Source of the DNA: Gammaproteobacteria bacterium
GTDB taxonomy: Bacteria; Pseudomonadota; Gammaproteobacteria; DSM-16500
Assembly (NCBI GenBank): GCA_021324305.1
Contig: JAJPJI010000030.1
Location: 16,435 to 80,434, forward strand
DNA: 64,000 bases
Reading direction: 5' to 3'
In this document: piece after piece, positions 24,896-33,277 of the stretch
Layout of the letters: every line of letters starts with the position of its first letter
Position numbering within the stretch: the stretch's first letter is position 1
The notes under the pieces: model-generated
Told to the model about the DNA's origin: nothing
The model's input: the letters and a program-made list of their open reading frames with translations, nothing else
Database searches by the model: none
Program-made: the position numbers and the translations under genes

Positions 24896-26149
24896 TTAAA
24901 CCGAATTGAGTGCCTCTGCAGGCGCGAGCCGCGATGCATTCCATGCAGGATATAACGTGGCTAGCAGGCTCAGTGCCAGCGCCGCAATACTAATGATCCA
25001 GACATCAGGCCATTGCAGCTCGGAAGGAAGATAATTAACGAAATAAACATTGGAAGACAATAGTTGTACATGAAATGCCTGCTGTATCCAGATGGAGATG
25101 GCTGTAATGTTATGTGCAAGTGCAACACCGCCGATAATACCCAGCACGATACCGATAGTCCCAATCATCGCACCCTGCACAATAAAAATGGTCAGGATAG
25201 TCATGGGTGTTGCACCCAGGGTACGCAAGATCGCGATATCAGATTGTTTGTTTTTGACCACCATTACCATGGTTGAAATCAGGTTGAAGACAGCAACGGT
25301 GATGATCAGGATAAAAATAAAAAACATCATGGTTTTGGTCATGCGGATGTTTTCAAAAAAATCACCGAGCTGCATGGTCCAGTCACCAACCCGTGCGGAT
25401 GGCGATAATTGACCCTGGATGGTTCGTGCAATTTCAGGCGCGGCATAAATGTCTTTTACATTGAGATGCAGTGCTGTGATCGATTTGCCCAAATCAAACA
25501 GGGTTTGTGCGTCACGCAGATTAATGAAGGCAAGCTTTGCGTCGAAACCAAAGCGTCCTCCGCCTGCGCGGAAAATACCGCTGACAGTGAACTTTCTGAA
25601 ATGCGGCGTGATGGTTGAAGAAGTCAGAGTGCTTTTGGTGGTCGCTACGATGATCGAGTCTCCAATGGTCACTCCCAGCTTCCTGGCCAGGTCTTCTCCC
25701 AGGATGATGCCAAAGCTACCGGGTTTTAATGCCGAGAGGCGGCCCTGTATCATTTTATCGGATAAGGCAGATATTTTTTTTTCCTGTTCGGGAATAATGC
25801 CGGTCAGCATGACTGGCTGTGTCTGGTCAGAATTTGTGATCAGGGCTTGCCCATAAATAAAGGGTGCAACAGCGGTAACATCCGGGGAGGACTGGACGGT
25901 TTTTTCTACTTCTTCCCAGTCATCAATTCCTCCGGCAAAGCTGCTGATGGTGATCGGTGAAATCATGCCAAATACCTGTTTTTTGATTTCACGATCAAAA
26001 CCGTTTAACACGGACAGGACCGTAATCAGTACAATGACTCCCAGCGTGATGCCAAGCATGGAAATCATTGAAATAAGGGAAATGAATTGGCTGCCCCGCT
26101 TAGAGCGGGTGTAGCGTAATCCGATAAAGATCGCAGCTGGCCTAAACAT
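24896..26149 (-). CDS. lolC: Lipoprotein-releasing ABC transporter permease LolC/LolE family
   Basis: This 417-residue inner-membrane protein of the LolC/E family, with LolD, detaches outer-membrane lipoproteins for transfer to LolA. It has an N-terminal membrane helix (FISLISMISMLGITLGVIVLI), then LSVLNGFDREIKKQVFGM. A large periplasmic domain follows, then three C-terminal helices of the FtsX type containing KNKQSDIAILRTLGATP. The start is put at ATG 26149. lolD is not adjacent, which is unusual because it normally follows lolC. I cannot say whether this is LolC, LolE or the single LolF form. Confidence 0.88.
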   Translation of the reverse strand: MFRPAAIFIGLRYTRSKRGSQFISLISMISMLGITLGVIVLITVLSVLNGFDREIKKQVFGMISPITISSFAGGIDDWEEVEKTVQSSPDVTAVAPFIYGQALITNSDQTQPVMLTGIIPEQEKKISALSDKMIQGRLSALKPGSFGIILGEDLARKLGVTIGDSIIVATTKSTLTSSTITPHFRKFTVSGIFRAGGGRFGFDAKLAFINLRDAQTLFDLGKSITALHLNVKDIYAAPEIARTIQGQLSPSARVGDWTMQLGDFFENIRMTKTMMFFIFILIITVAVFNLISTMVMVVKNKQSDIAILRTLGATPMTILTIFIVQGAMIGTIGIVLGIIGGVALAHNITAISIWIQQAFHVQLLSSNVYFVNYLPSELQWPDVWIISIAALALSLLATLYPAWNASRLAPAEALNSV

Positions 26150-26377
26150 GTACAAATATCCCAACGACTGTTTACTGCCAGAGAATATACCTCGAGCAGG
26201 AACATTTTGCACTTTCAGGCAGATGGCGCCAGATATTTACAGCCTTGACAGATTGGCATACAGATAAAAGGAGTGCATTTGAATATGCATGAGAATCAAT
26301 CATGCTTGCAAGAATTGACATTGCAAATCAGGATGACTGAGGCTACATTTTAAGCTGTTTTATCGGGATGAAGACTC

Positions 26378-27346
26378 ATGACGGCAGGCGGCAATTCAGT
26401 TTTGGTGCGGATATCACTTCTCATGGCTGTCTTTTGCCATGCCACTTTTGGGTATGCACAGTCTGGTGCAATTCCTCAACTATCAGGTTCCAGTCAGAAT
26501 AGTAAAAATACCCCAGCTGCTGCAGCTATTTCACCTGTCGCCAGTCAGAGTCTTGGGTTGGCTGAAGAAAGAGCGAAAAAAGAAAATGAAATTCCTCCGA
26601 ATTTTTTTGCCATTACATTTTACAAGCCGACCTATGTATTACCTTATTATTATACCTGGTCACCTTACAAGAGTATTTACGAAAACAATACACCCAATAA
26701 TGAAAAAATTAAAAGGGACGAGATCAAATATCAAATCAGCTTCAAGGTGCCTGTCTGGAAAAACATACTGCACAGGCCGATAACATTGTATCTAGCTTAT
26801 TCGCAGCTTTCTTACTGGCAGGCGTATAATAAAACAGCGTTTTTTAGGGAGACCAATTATGAACCGGAATTATTTCTGGCGAATGAAATCAATTTCCGGG
26901 TCCTGAAATACTGGACTATCAATTTTTTAAATCTGGGCGCGGTGCATGAATCAAACGGCAAGGGCGGCAGTCTGGAACGCAGCTGGAACCGCCTCTATCT
27001 TGAAGCAATCTCATCAAACGATCATTTCATGTTCAGCATCAAACCATGGCTCGTCATACATGACCAGTCATTAAGGAAATATAATCCGAATATTGCAGAT
27101 TTTCTGGGTTATGGACAATTGCTTGCTGCTTATAAATTTTATCATCAGGTGATTTCGATACAGGCGCACAATCTAATTGAATCAGGCGGAAAGCATGCGA
27201 CTGCTGAATTGACCTGGAGTTTTCCTATCACCTCCTATCTGAATGGTTATGTGGATATTTTCAGCGGATATGGTCAGAGTTTGATTGAATACAATCATCG
27301 TACGAATAGTGCGGGTATAGGTATCGCGCTCAGTAACTGGGTATAA
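26378..27346 (+). CDS. pldA: Outer-membrane phospholipase A (OMPLA)
   Basis: This is a 322-residue outer-membrane beta-barrel with a signal peptide ending near GYAQS (residue 29). OMPLA hydrolyses phospholipids that reach the outer leaflet. The family blocks are present: YLAYSQLSYWQAYNKTAFFRETNYEPE, quoted as YSQLSYWQ and FRETNYEPE. The catalytic HESNG (His and Ser) and SRSWNR-like ERSWNRLY (Asn) are both seen, and the late FSGYGQSLIEYNH is typical. A low-complexity linker rich in Ser and Ala follows the signal peptide. OMPLA homologues contribute to virulence in several pathogens, which here is only a possibility. Confidence 0.9.
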   Translation: MTAGGNSVLVRISLLMAVFCHATFGYAQSGAIPQLSGSSQNSKNTPAAAAISPVASQSLGLAEERAKKENEIPPNFFAITFYKPTYVLPYYYTWSPYKSIYENNTPNNEKIKRDEIKYQISFKVPVWKNILHRPITLYLAYSQLSYWQAYNKTAFFRETNYEPELFLANEINFRVLKYWTINFLNLGAVHESNGKGGSLERSWNRLYLEAISSNDHFMFSIKPWLVIHDQSLRKYNPNIADFLGYGQLLAAYKFYHQVISIQAHNLIESGGKHATAELTWSFPITSYLNGYVDIFSGYGQSLIEYNHRTNSAGIGIALSNWV

Positions 27347-27401
27347 TTGTGCTGATTGCTTCCTGTCATACCAGCAGGCATGACAGGAATGGCAAGGGTT
27401 T

Positions 27402-29036
27402 TCAAACCGAGAAGACTGATTTCTTTTCAGCCTGCGCTTCATTTTTTGTGTCTGTACCGGTATTGCTTCTTCCGGACCACCAGCAGCACCACCAGCTTGA
27501 GCGGGATGTATTCTCTACAGGCCTGACTGACGGATTATAACTCTCGATTTCTCCGCTTCCACGCTGCTCTCTATCGAGTTGGGCTTCTACATCAACGTTT
27601 ATTTCTACCGGATCTGCATCAGGTGAATAGGTATGTAATCCCAGGAGTAAATTCTTTTCCCGAGAATTGCTATTCACAAATTCAATAAATTGTTTCTCCG
27701 GCATTTTTTTCAGGCGCTCGATTTCGTGTTTCATTTCGAATAAAAACTGTTCCTTCTGGTCGCGGGTCAGGGCGTTGAAGAGTAAATAATATAAATGAAA
27801 CAGACTGGCAAAATGATAAATATCAATGCCGCTCATGGCGCCGTAGAGAAAACCTTTTCGTGTATCGTCCAAATCCTTGTTTGGATCCTTTTCGCCGAAT
27901 TCATTGAGAAAGAGAACAGCGATGACAGCGTAGGATAGAGCCGATGCTGTGAGACTTAATCCGCCTATGAGCAGCGTTGTCTTGGGGCGCAGCTGAAAGG
28001 CCAGTGACTTGACCGGCTTGCCGCGCAGAACATCGATCATGCTGTCAAGGATAGCTGTCACACCATCCATTGATAATCGCAGATTTGCATACAATTGTGA
28101 TGCACTTAACGCAAGCGTAACGCCAATTTGCAAGGGAAGGGTGGGGATAAACTTCGACAGAATACGCATCGAATTGGAAAAGCCGCCGGCGCTGAAATTC
28201 AAACCTAACAGGAATCCGGTCAGGTTCCCCAGATGATGTACTCCCCTGGCAAACCATGAATTATCGCGAGTAACATTTTCCTGTTCGAATAAAAATGCCA
28301 GCGGATCACGTGATCCATTGACGCTCAGTGATCTTGCGTTTTTGACCACAAAATCCCATCTTGCATCGATGGCATCAAGAAATGCGGCCTGTTGTTTCCG
28401 GTAGTGTGTAATTCGCAACCACTGCTGTTTTTCTGATTCAGTGATCAGGCAGCAGGAATCAACGACAGCGTGATGCATTCTGGATGCGAAGACCCGCGCC
28501 CTCGACATGTAATAGGGAATTTCAGTTTGTATCATGTTTATTGTGCCAAACAGTGAACCAGGTGCATTGCCGCCCACCGTGAGTGCGGTTTGCCAGAGTT
28601 CCGGACTGGTACTGAGTGAAGCCAATAGTAGAGGCACGTTTTGCGATGCTGCAAATACGAATACGAGTGTTCCCTTGCCAATTTTCGCTCCCAGGGAGGA
28701 CTGGCCATTAATGTATCTGACTGTGGCTGCCGCACTTTGCGCGCCCATAAACATGGCGCCGCCTGAGAAGTCCAGACCGCCGGCAGTAAAAATAATAACC
28801 GCACCTTTTTCGCTGACAAGATTGCTTAGCCATAAGCCGCAATCTTTGGAAACGGCACAAGTTTGCGCCGGTCCAAGGTAGAGGGCGCCTGCGCCAATGC
28901 CAATTCCGCCCAGCGAAACCTGGGCAATGGTTGATAACCACCATTGAGCGCGCGAAGGAGTGTTTCCCGGTTTGACGCTTACCAGCGGGAGAGATTCGTC
29001 GGTTGGCAATTTTTCTTGGGATGCGGTGCGCAGCAT
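27402..29036 (-). CDS. Multi-pass membrane protein under a PmrA box, candidate type IV effector
   Basis: This is a 544-residue protein without known family. Several hydrophobic segments lie near residues 35-55, 78-100, 120-145, 285-310, 350-385 and 400-425. Between them are charged helical loops with a Cys pair (DSCCLITE), and near the C-terminus there is a WWCCWW patch. The last 20 residues are polar (GTDTKNEAQAEKKSVFSV), as in many Dot/Icm substrates. AAGGAGTG precedes the ATG. A perfect PmrA-box pattern and TATAAT lie upstream (29068-29117), and this regulatory architecture is known for Legionella and Coxiella effector genes. Translocation is inferred. Confidence 0.6.
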   Translation of the reverse strand: MLRTASQEKLPTDESLPLVSVKPGNTPSRAQWWLSTIAQVSLGGIGIGAGALYLGPAQTCAVSKDCGLWLSNLVSEKGAVIIFTAGGLDFSGGAMFMGAQSAAATVRYINGQSSLGAKIGKGTLVFVFAASQNVPLLLASLSTSPELWQTALTVGGNAPGSLFGTINMIQTEIPYYMSRARVFASRMHHAVVDSCCLITESEKQQWLRITHYRKQQAAFLDAIDARWDFVVKNARSLSVNGSRDPLAFLFEQENVTRDNSWFARGVHHLGNLTGFLLGLNFSAGGFSNSMRILSKFIPTLPLQIGVTLALSASQLYANLRLSMDGVTAILDSMIDVLRGKPVKSLAFQLRPKTTLLIGGLSLTASALSYAVIAVLFLNEFGEKDPNKDLDDTRKGFLYGAMSGIDIYHFASLFHLYYLLFNALTRDQKEQFLFEMKHEIERLKKMPEKQFIEFVNSNSREKNLLLGLHTYSPDADPVEINVDVEAQLDREQRGSGEIESYNPSVRPVENTSRSSWWCCWWSGRSNTGTDTKNEAQAEKKSVFSV

Positions 29037-29067
29037 GAAATATCACTCCTTGGCTTTGATTTTATTG

Positions 29068-29117
29068 ATTATAAGAGAGCAAACATCATAGGCTTGCCAG
29101 CTTAAGAAAATCTTAAG
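29068..29117 (-). promoter_or_regulatory. PmrA box with -10 element
   Basis: On the minus strand the sequence reads CTTAAG-ATTTT-CTTAAG (29117-29101), matching the form cTTAA-N2-TT-N2-cTTAA that I remember for the PmrA response regulator in Coxiella and Legionella. A perfect TATAAT follows at 29073-29068. With a 17-base spacer the -35 position would be 29096-29091, so the box lies four bases upstream of it, as expected for an activator. The downstream gene starts at 29036. Confidence 0.65.
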
Positions 29118-29162
29118 ATCTGATTCGCATCTGTCTTTTTTTCCGTGAGAATCCGGGCGTGA

Positions 29163-29660
29163 TCAGGAGCGTGTAAATTGACGTATCAAGTGCGTATGTT
29201 GTGGATATTGATTGCTGAGCAAGTTACTTGTTGCCAGTTCAAAATCACTAAAGTCAAAACCGGGTGTGACTGTGCATCCAATCAGGCTGAAAGACGATTT
29301 ATCAATTAAGTCAGCAGCAAACCATCGGTTTGCCGGAATCGTTACCTGAAATTCAGCGGATTGATCAGTCATGGGGTTACCCAGTAAGCGGGTTTTCAGA
29401 TTACCTGATTCATCAATTTCATATATTTTGAGCGGACTGCCGAAATAAAAATGCCACATTTCATCTGACTTCAGTCGGTGAAATGCGGAGAAGTCGTTTC
29501 CTTCCAGCAGGTAATAGATAGCAGTGGAAGCATATCGTTTGTGTGCTTGCTGCTTGAAGGGGCTAAAAACAAAAGAAGACTGGTATGTCCGTTTATACCA
29601 TCCGCCTTCAGGATGTTTTTCCAAAGCTAATTTGTCAATAAATATGCTTGCGTTGGACAT
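29163..29660 (-). CDS. DUF985 cupin-like protein
   Basis: This 165-residue protein has the DUF985 (cupin_5) signature: LEKHPEGGWYKRTYQS near the N-terminus, RYASTAIYYLLEGNDFSAFHRLKSDEMWHFY, then FQVTIPANRWFAADL and GCTVTPGFDFSDFELA (all quoted in part: HPEGGWYKRTYQS, FHRLKSDEMWHFY, CTVTPGFDFSDFE). The fold is a small beta-barrel of unknown enzymatic role. The start is set at ATG 29660, and upstream codons in the same frame overlap the next gene without similarity. It precedes the PmrA-box gene on the same strand. Confidence 0.85.
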   Translation of the reverse strand: MSNASIFIDKLALEKHPEGGWYKRTYQSSFVFSPFKQQAHKRYASTAIYYLLEGNDFSAFHRLKSDEMWHFYFGSPLKIYEIDESGNLKTRLLGNPMTDQSAEFQVTIPANRWFAADLIDKSSFSLIGCTVTPGFDFSDFELATSNLLSNQYPQHTHLIRQFTRS

Positions 29661-29703
29661 GGGAACTCCGTATTTCAACTGGCAGAGATAGTAAATGAGT
29701 TCC

Positions 29704-29955
29704 CTAATAATTGTCATTGAAATAATTGTAACTGTTAGCTTCTTTGTTATTTTCTTCCAGTAAACATGTAGAATCGCCCGGATAATTGGGGCCGGGGTTT
29801 CCATTGTTGTCGCTGTAACATTGATAACTGCAATATCTGCAATCGTGTCCTGACTTGAAGCAGGCATTCAGACAGCTATTGTCCCAATCCGCGTAAGAGA
29901 TGCTGGTAGACGCTATAAACAACAAACTGATCAATAAATAGCGGTTCTTGCGCAT
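29704..29955 (-). CDS. Small secreted Cys-rich protein
   Basis: This is an 83-residue protein with a signal peptide (MRKNRYLLISLLFIASTSISYA). The short mature part carries seven Cys: SCLNACFKSGHDCRYCSYQC and one in STCLL. The spacing C-x3-C-x5-C-x2-C-x3-C suggests either disulfide cross-links or a metal site. The tail is rich in Asn and Tyr. The start at 29955 is supported by AGGAG ten bases upstream. I do not recognise a family. It is 43 bases upstream of the DUF985 gene on the same strand. Confidence 0.6.
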   Translation of the reverse strand: MRKNRYLLISLLFIASTSISYADWDNSCLNACFKSGHDCRYCSYQCYSDNNGNPGPNYPGDSTCLLEENNKEANSYNYFNDNY

Positions 29956-30116
29956 ATTTCTTGCTCCTGCACTTTTCATTTCTGCCTGGTTATAGTATAT
30001 CACCATCATTCCGTTGAGCGGATGTATGTTTTGCATATTATATAATGTTAATCAATACCTTGTGATGTGAAATACATACCATTAGGCCGAAACGATGAAG
30101 CGCAGGACGAAAAGGC

Positions 30117-31109
30117 ATGACGATTAAACCAGTGACAGGGAACGGCAATCGGAATAATGAAATCATCCAATGGAGTTGCAAGTATCTTTCATCTCATGGA
30201 TATACGCTAAAAAGTAACCCGCCTGAAATTGTGCAAGACACACCCTGGTCTTATATTGTGCGTTTTGCAACATCCGAAGGTTATATTTATTTGAAGCAAA
30301 CACCAAAACTGCTTGCATTGGAAGCACCCATAACCCGGATTTTGCATGATCAATTTCATGCTTCTGTTCCAGAAGTCATCGCATATCATTCTGAGTTAAA
30401 TTGCTTCCTGATGAAAGATGCAGGTAAGCCATTACGAGGAATTCTTAAACAGCAATTCGATGCTGCGTTGCTTTGCAAAGCCATCGATCAATTTACATCC
30501 CTGCAGTTAGCTGTTGCGGATCATGTCAAACTTTTTCTTGATATGGGTGTTCCCGACTGGCGATTGGATAAATTACCAGATTTATTCGGGCAATTGCTGG
30601 CACAAAAAGACATATTGATAGCGGATGGGTTATCAGAAATTGAAATTGATGAACTAGAGAAACTGATTCCAAAAGCTGCCAATTTATGTAAAAGGTTATC
30701 TGAATATTCGATCAGGCAATCCATCGTCCAGTGTGACTTTCACGATAATAACATGCTTGTAGATGATGTATCGCAAAATGTCACCATTATTGATTTGGGT
30801 GAAATTGTGATTTCACACCCGTTTTTTTCATTGACAGGCTGCTTGAGGCAGATAAAAAAACACCATGCATTGACAGAGAAGGATGATGCATATATCAGGA
30901 TCAGGAATGCATGTCTCAAAAACTATAAACGCGTTGAGTCTGAAAAAAATATATCAGAGGCTTTTGCGGCAGCACATCTGTTGTGGCTTGTTTATGAGAT
31001 GCTGGGCCAATACAGGTTGATGCTTGCGTGCGGTCAAGCAAGGATTTTGTCATATCAGCCAGGTAAGCTCAGGCATTCATTGAAAGAATTCATGGCAGCA
31101 TCAGGTTAA
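30117..31109 (+). CDS. Phosphotransferase-family (APH-like) protein
   Basis: This 330-residue protein-kinase-fold protein is related to aminoglycoside/choline phosphotransferases. The catalytic loop is VQCDFHDNNMLV (Asp and Asn present, with Cys in place of the usual His-Gly), and the metal-binding motif is IIDLGEIVISHPFFSL. The N-lobe begins near IIQWSCKYL. The IDxGE-HPFFSL variant is common in a bacterial subgroup of unknown substrate, so drug resistance should not be assumed. The ATG at 30117 follows AGGACGAAAAGGC. It is a single gene flanked by oppositely oriented genes. Confidence 0.75.
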   Translation: MTIKPVTGNGNRNNEIIQWSCKYLSSHGYTLKSNPPEIVQDTPWSYIVRFATSEGYIYLKQTPKLLALEAPITRILHDQFHASVPEVIAYHSELNCFLMKDAGKPLRGILKQQFDAALLCKAIDQFTSLQLAVADHVKLFLDMGVPDWRLDKLPDLFGQLLAQKDILIADGLSEIEIDELEKLIPKAANLCKRLSEYSIRQSIVQCDFHDNNMLVDDVSQNVTIIDLGEIVISHPFFSLTGCLRQIKKHHALTEKDDAYIRIRNACLKNYKRVESEKNISEAFAAAHLLWLVYEMLGQYRLMLACGQARILSYQPGKLRHSLKEFMAASG

Positions 31110-31143
31110 GACGCGTCCCGGGTTGACTGCGTCGATCATCGAC

Positions 31144-31473
31144 TTATTTTTGCTGCGATGATGAAGCGGCATTCGTTGTTTGTTGACTCGTATTGCCCGT
31201 TTGCTGACTTGTGCCCGACGTTGTGCTTGTACTTGTGGATGGCGCGGTACTGCTTGTGCCCTTCGTTTTGGGGGCAGCAGCTGCTGTCGTGGTTACAGCT
31301 TTTTTGTGATGCACGACATGATGATGCGTTGTACCTGACTGAGTTAATTCACGAATATCCTCATTGGCACCAGCAACAGCGCCATTAAAAGTATGACACG
31401 AAGCTAAAAACAATGTTCCAGCACAAACTAGAATCACGCCAGCTGTGGCGGTTATGTTTTTGATTTTTCTCAT
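31144..31473 (-). CDS. Small low-complexity lipoprotein, entericidin-like start
   Basis: This is a 109-residue predicted lipoprotein. The lipobox LASC follows a hydrophobic segment, so the mature N-terminus would be Cys26. The following HTFNGAVAGANEDIRELTQSG resembles entericidin-type small lipoproteins (a Cys, then T-x-x-G, then G-x-D-I). After a His-rich patch (THHHVVHHKK) the last 50 residues are Ser, Thr, Gln and Ala only. Function unknown; envelope attached by inference. GGAG precedes the ATG at a suitable distance. Confidence 0.65.
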   Translation of the reverse strand: MRKIKNITATAGVILVCAGTLFLASCHTFNGAVAGANEDIRELTQSGTTHHHVVHHKKAVTTTAAAAPKTKGTSSTAPSTSTSTTSGTSQQTGNTSQQTTNAASSSQQK

Positions 31474-31594
31474 GGTGCTCCTCCAATGGAATTCACGTGT
31501 ATAATATTATTTTATCATAGTTAAACAATACGTGACGGATCAGACTTCAAGACACATAATTGTATTCAAATTTCAGGCTGGTAACGCGCATGAT

Positions 31595-31635
31595 TAAAAA
31601 AGCGAGAATGTTCACAGTCCTGTGAACATTCTCGC
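31595..31635 (-). terminator. Strong rho-independent terminator of the phospholipase C gene
   Basis: A perfect 15-bp stem, GCGAGAATGTTCACA with its complement (31621-31635 and 31602-31616), has a four-base loop. Read on the minus strand a run of six T follows immediately. It begins 11 bases after the end of the phospholipase gene. Confidence 0.9.
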
Positions 31636-31645
31636 GATTGGCAAA

Positions 31646-32941
31646 TCAATGCTGCTGGTTTTTCCTGATGTAAGCAATAAAATCCTTGTTTGTGATTAAT
31701 CCAGCTTGCAATGCCTGGTCGCGCAGGCTGGACAGGACGAGTGTTGCCTGTGCCTCATCTGATAATCCTCTTTCTTTCTGTAACTCAAGCAATGTGCTCC
31801 ATCCCCACCAGTTATCCGTCCAGTGTCTGTCATTCAGATTTTGCATATCGGATCTGCGCATTAGTTTTTTCGTCGTATCGTCCCAATAAAATAATGGCGA
31901 GATATCCAGATTGGCTGCATTCCCTGTTTCGTCCGGCAAAGGAATGAAGTCTTTAACATTGTCATTTACTTGTGTAGTGCCTTGCTGATATGCGGCAAAA
32001 ATCTGATCAGCGGAATTTTGCATGGTTGCAATGATCATATTGCGATGATAACTGGTTTGCGGGCTAAAATAGGATTTGTCGCCGTAAGCAATCCATTTGT
32101 CTCCATTCAGATTATGAACATGCAATCCATTTACATTTTCTTCGCCATGCATATAACTTGACAGTAATGAACCAACCGTGCCAGGTGTGATCTGTTCTGA
32201 CAATTCTACGCGTGGCGTGCGAATATGGCCTGCAGAGAATCGGTCAGTGAGGAAGTGACAGGCGAAGGCATTCATTGCATATGCCATTTCCAGTTTCTTT
32301 AAATCGCCGGTTTGATGAGCAACCACTGCCTGTTCCAGTGCCAGTTGATGGCCGGTTGAGTAGCTGATCCAAGCGTGCTCGCCGAAATGATCATAATCCA
32401 TGTTGGCGAGGTTCAGGTATCTTCCTGGTTCCAGCCACCAGGTCGATGGTGAACAGCCGCCGCCAGTGATGCAGTTAAACTGTCTGTCATTTTCATGGCC
32501 TATGCTTTTATAAATATCTTCCGGTTTTTCGCCGCGCTTGATTCCGTCATCCAGCAATTTCTGTTCATTGTAAATTACATTCAGGATTTGGGTTGTTTCA
32601 GTTGGTGCGTTCGGATTCAATGCAAACGAGCTGAATGCTGCGAGGAAACGAGACCTGCGTTCAGCTTCGGATTGCCCCTGGGAAATGGGTTGGTTCACCA
32701 GCTCATAAAAATCCCCGAGTGAAACAATATCGCCATAAGTAAGATTCAGTCCGTTAGGCATATGGAGCGGGGTCGCCATATGGCCCGGATCATCGCTGTC
32801 AAAATACAGATTGATGTTGTTGCCAATCGCTACATGTTCTGCGGATGAAAACGACGGGCTGCCTGCTGCAAATGTGATGGTTGAATGTGACAGATAAACG
32901 GATAAACAGAGAGGTAACATCATTTGCCATGATAACTTCAT
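31646..32941 (-). CDS. Secreted phospholipase C-like zinc hydrolase (Legionella PlcA/B type)
   Basis: This is a 431-residue exported protein with a signal peptide ending near ITFAAG (residue 26). The central segment NMDYDHFGEHAWISYSTGHQ followed by AYAMNAFACHFLTDRFSAGHIRTPR is rich in regularly spaced His and Asp. From memory it matches the family of Legionella secreted phospholipase C enzymes (PlcA/PlcB), related to zinc-dependent PLC and S1/P1-fold nucleases. The ATG at 32941 has AAGGA upstream; the next in-frame ATG outward (32974) would swallow it. The gene is monocistronic and ends at a strong terminator. With pldA it makes two lipid-attacking enzymes within 7 kb. Confidence 0.7.
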   Translation of the reverse strand: MKLSWQMMLPLCLSVYLSHSTITFAAGSPSFSSAEHVAIGNNINLYFDSDDPGHMATPLHMPNGLNLTYGDIVSLGDFYELVNQPISQGQSEAERRSRFLAAFSSFALNPNAPTETTQILNVIYNEQKLLDDGIKRGEKPEDIYKSIGHENDRQFNCITGGGCSPSTWWLEPGRYLNLANMDYDHFGEHAWISYSTGHQLALEQAVVAHQTGDLKKLEMAYAMNAFACHFLTDRFSAGHIRTPRVELSEQITPGTVGSLLSSYMHGEENVNGLHVHNLNGDKWIAYGDKSYFSPQTSYHRNMIIATMQNSADQIFAAYQQGTTQVNDNVKDFIPLPDETGNAANLDISPLFYWDDTTKKLMRRSDMQNLNDRHWTDNWWGWSTLLELQKERGLSDEAQATLVLSSLRDQALQAGLITNKDFIAYIRKNQQH

Positions 32942-33089
32942 ATGAGATTCCTTTTTGTGGTTGGACTTTTGCAAGGCCTAAGAAAGCAAGATTCTAACAG
33001 ATAGGTTTTCAATTTGATACGTGCGTACTTTGTCATATGGTTGTCAAATTTCTGCTATACACTGAGGCGTCGTGACGTTTGTTTTTGGG

Positions 33090-33188
33090 AATACAGCACG
33101 CGACAGAGCCAGCTTCACCAATGACTGCTTCACTCCAAACGCCGCATCCATCGTCATTGGTAACCCTAGCTCAGTCGCGTGCTGCATT
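33090..33188 (+). ncRNA. Possible structured small RNA or leader
   Basis: The 300-base gap between the phospholipase and sohB genes holds a rod-like structure. CAGCACGCGAC (33094-33104) pairs with GTCGCGTGCTG (33174-33184), and inside it ACCAATGAC (33117-33125) pairs with GTCATTGGT (33153-33161). An extended -10 (TGCTATACA, 33053-33061) lies just upstream, and a second strong hairpin follows at 33215-33251. The orientation is uncertain. I could not match it to 6S RNA, SRP RNA or RNase P. Confidence 0.35.
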
Positions 33189-33214
33189 CTCGTTGCTTTA
33201 TTGAGAGTGGAACA

Positions 33215-33251
33215 CCATCAGCCCGCGCATTTTCAATGCGCGGGCTGATGG
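33215..33251. terminator. 17-bp perfect hairpin downstream of sohB
   Basis: CCATCAGCCCGCGCATT and its exact complement are separated by three bases (TTC). Read leftward it lies 26 bases after the sohB stop; read rightward it would end the possible small RNA. There is no T-run on either side, so termination strength is uncertain. Confidence 0.55.
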
Positions 33252-33277
33252 TTGCAATCATGCCGCGGAGATGAGTG

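Noticed and set aside
27182..27442. Minus-strand open frame overlapping pldA
   Set aside because: It is a shadow of pldA, which has all catalytic residues.
30117..31109. Aminoglycoside resistance gene
   Set aside because: Only the phosphotransferase fold motifs are visible, with Cys replacing the usual His-Gly in the catalytic loop. This subgroup has many unknown substrates.
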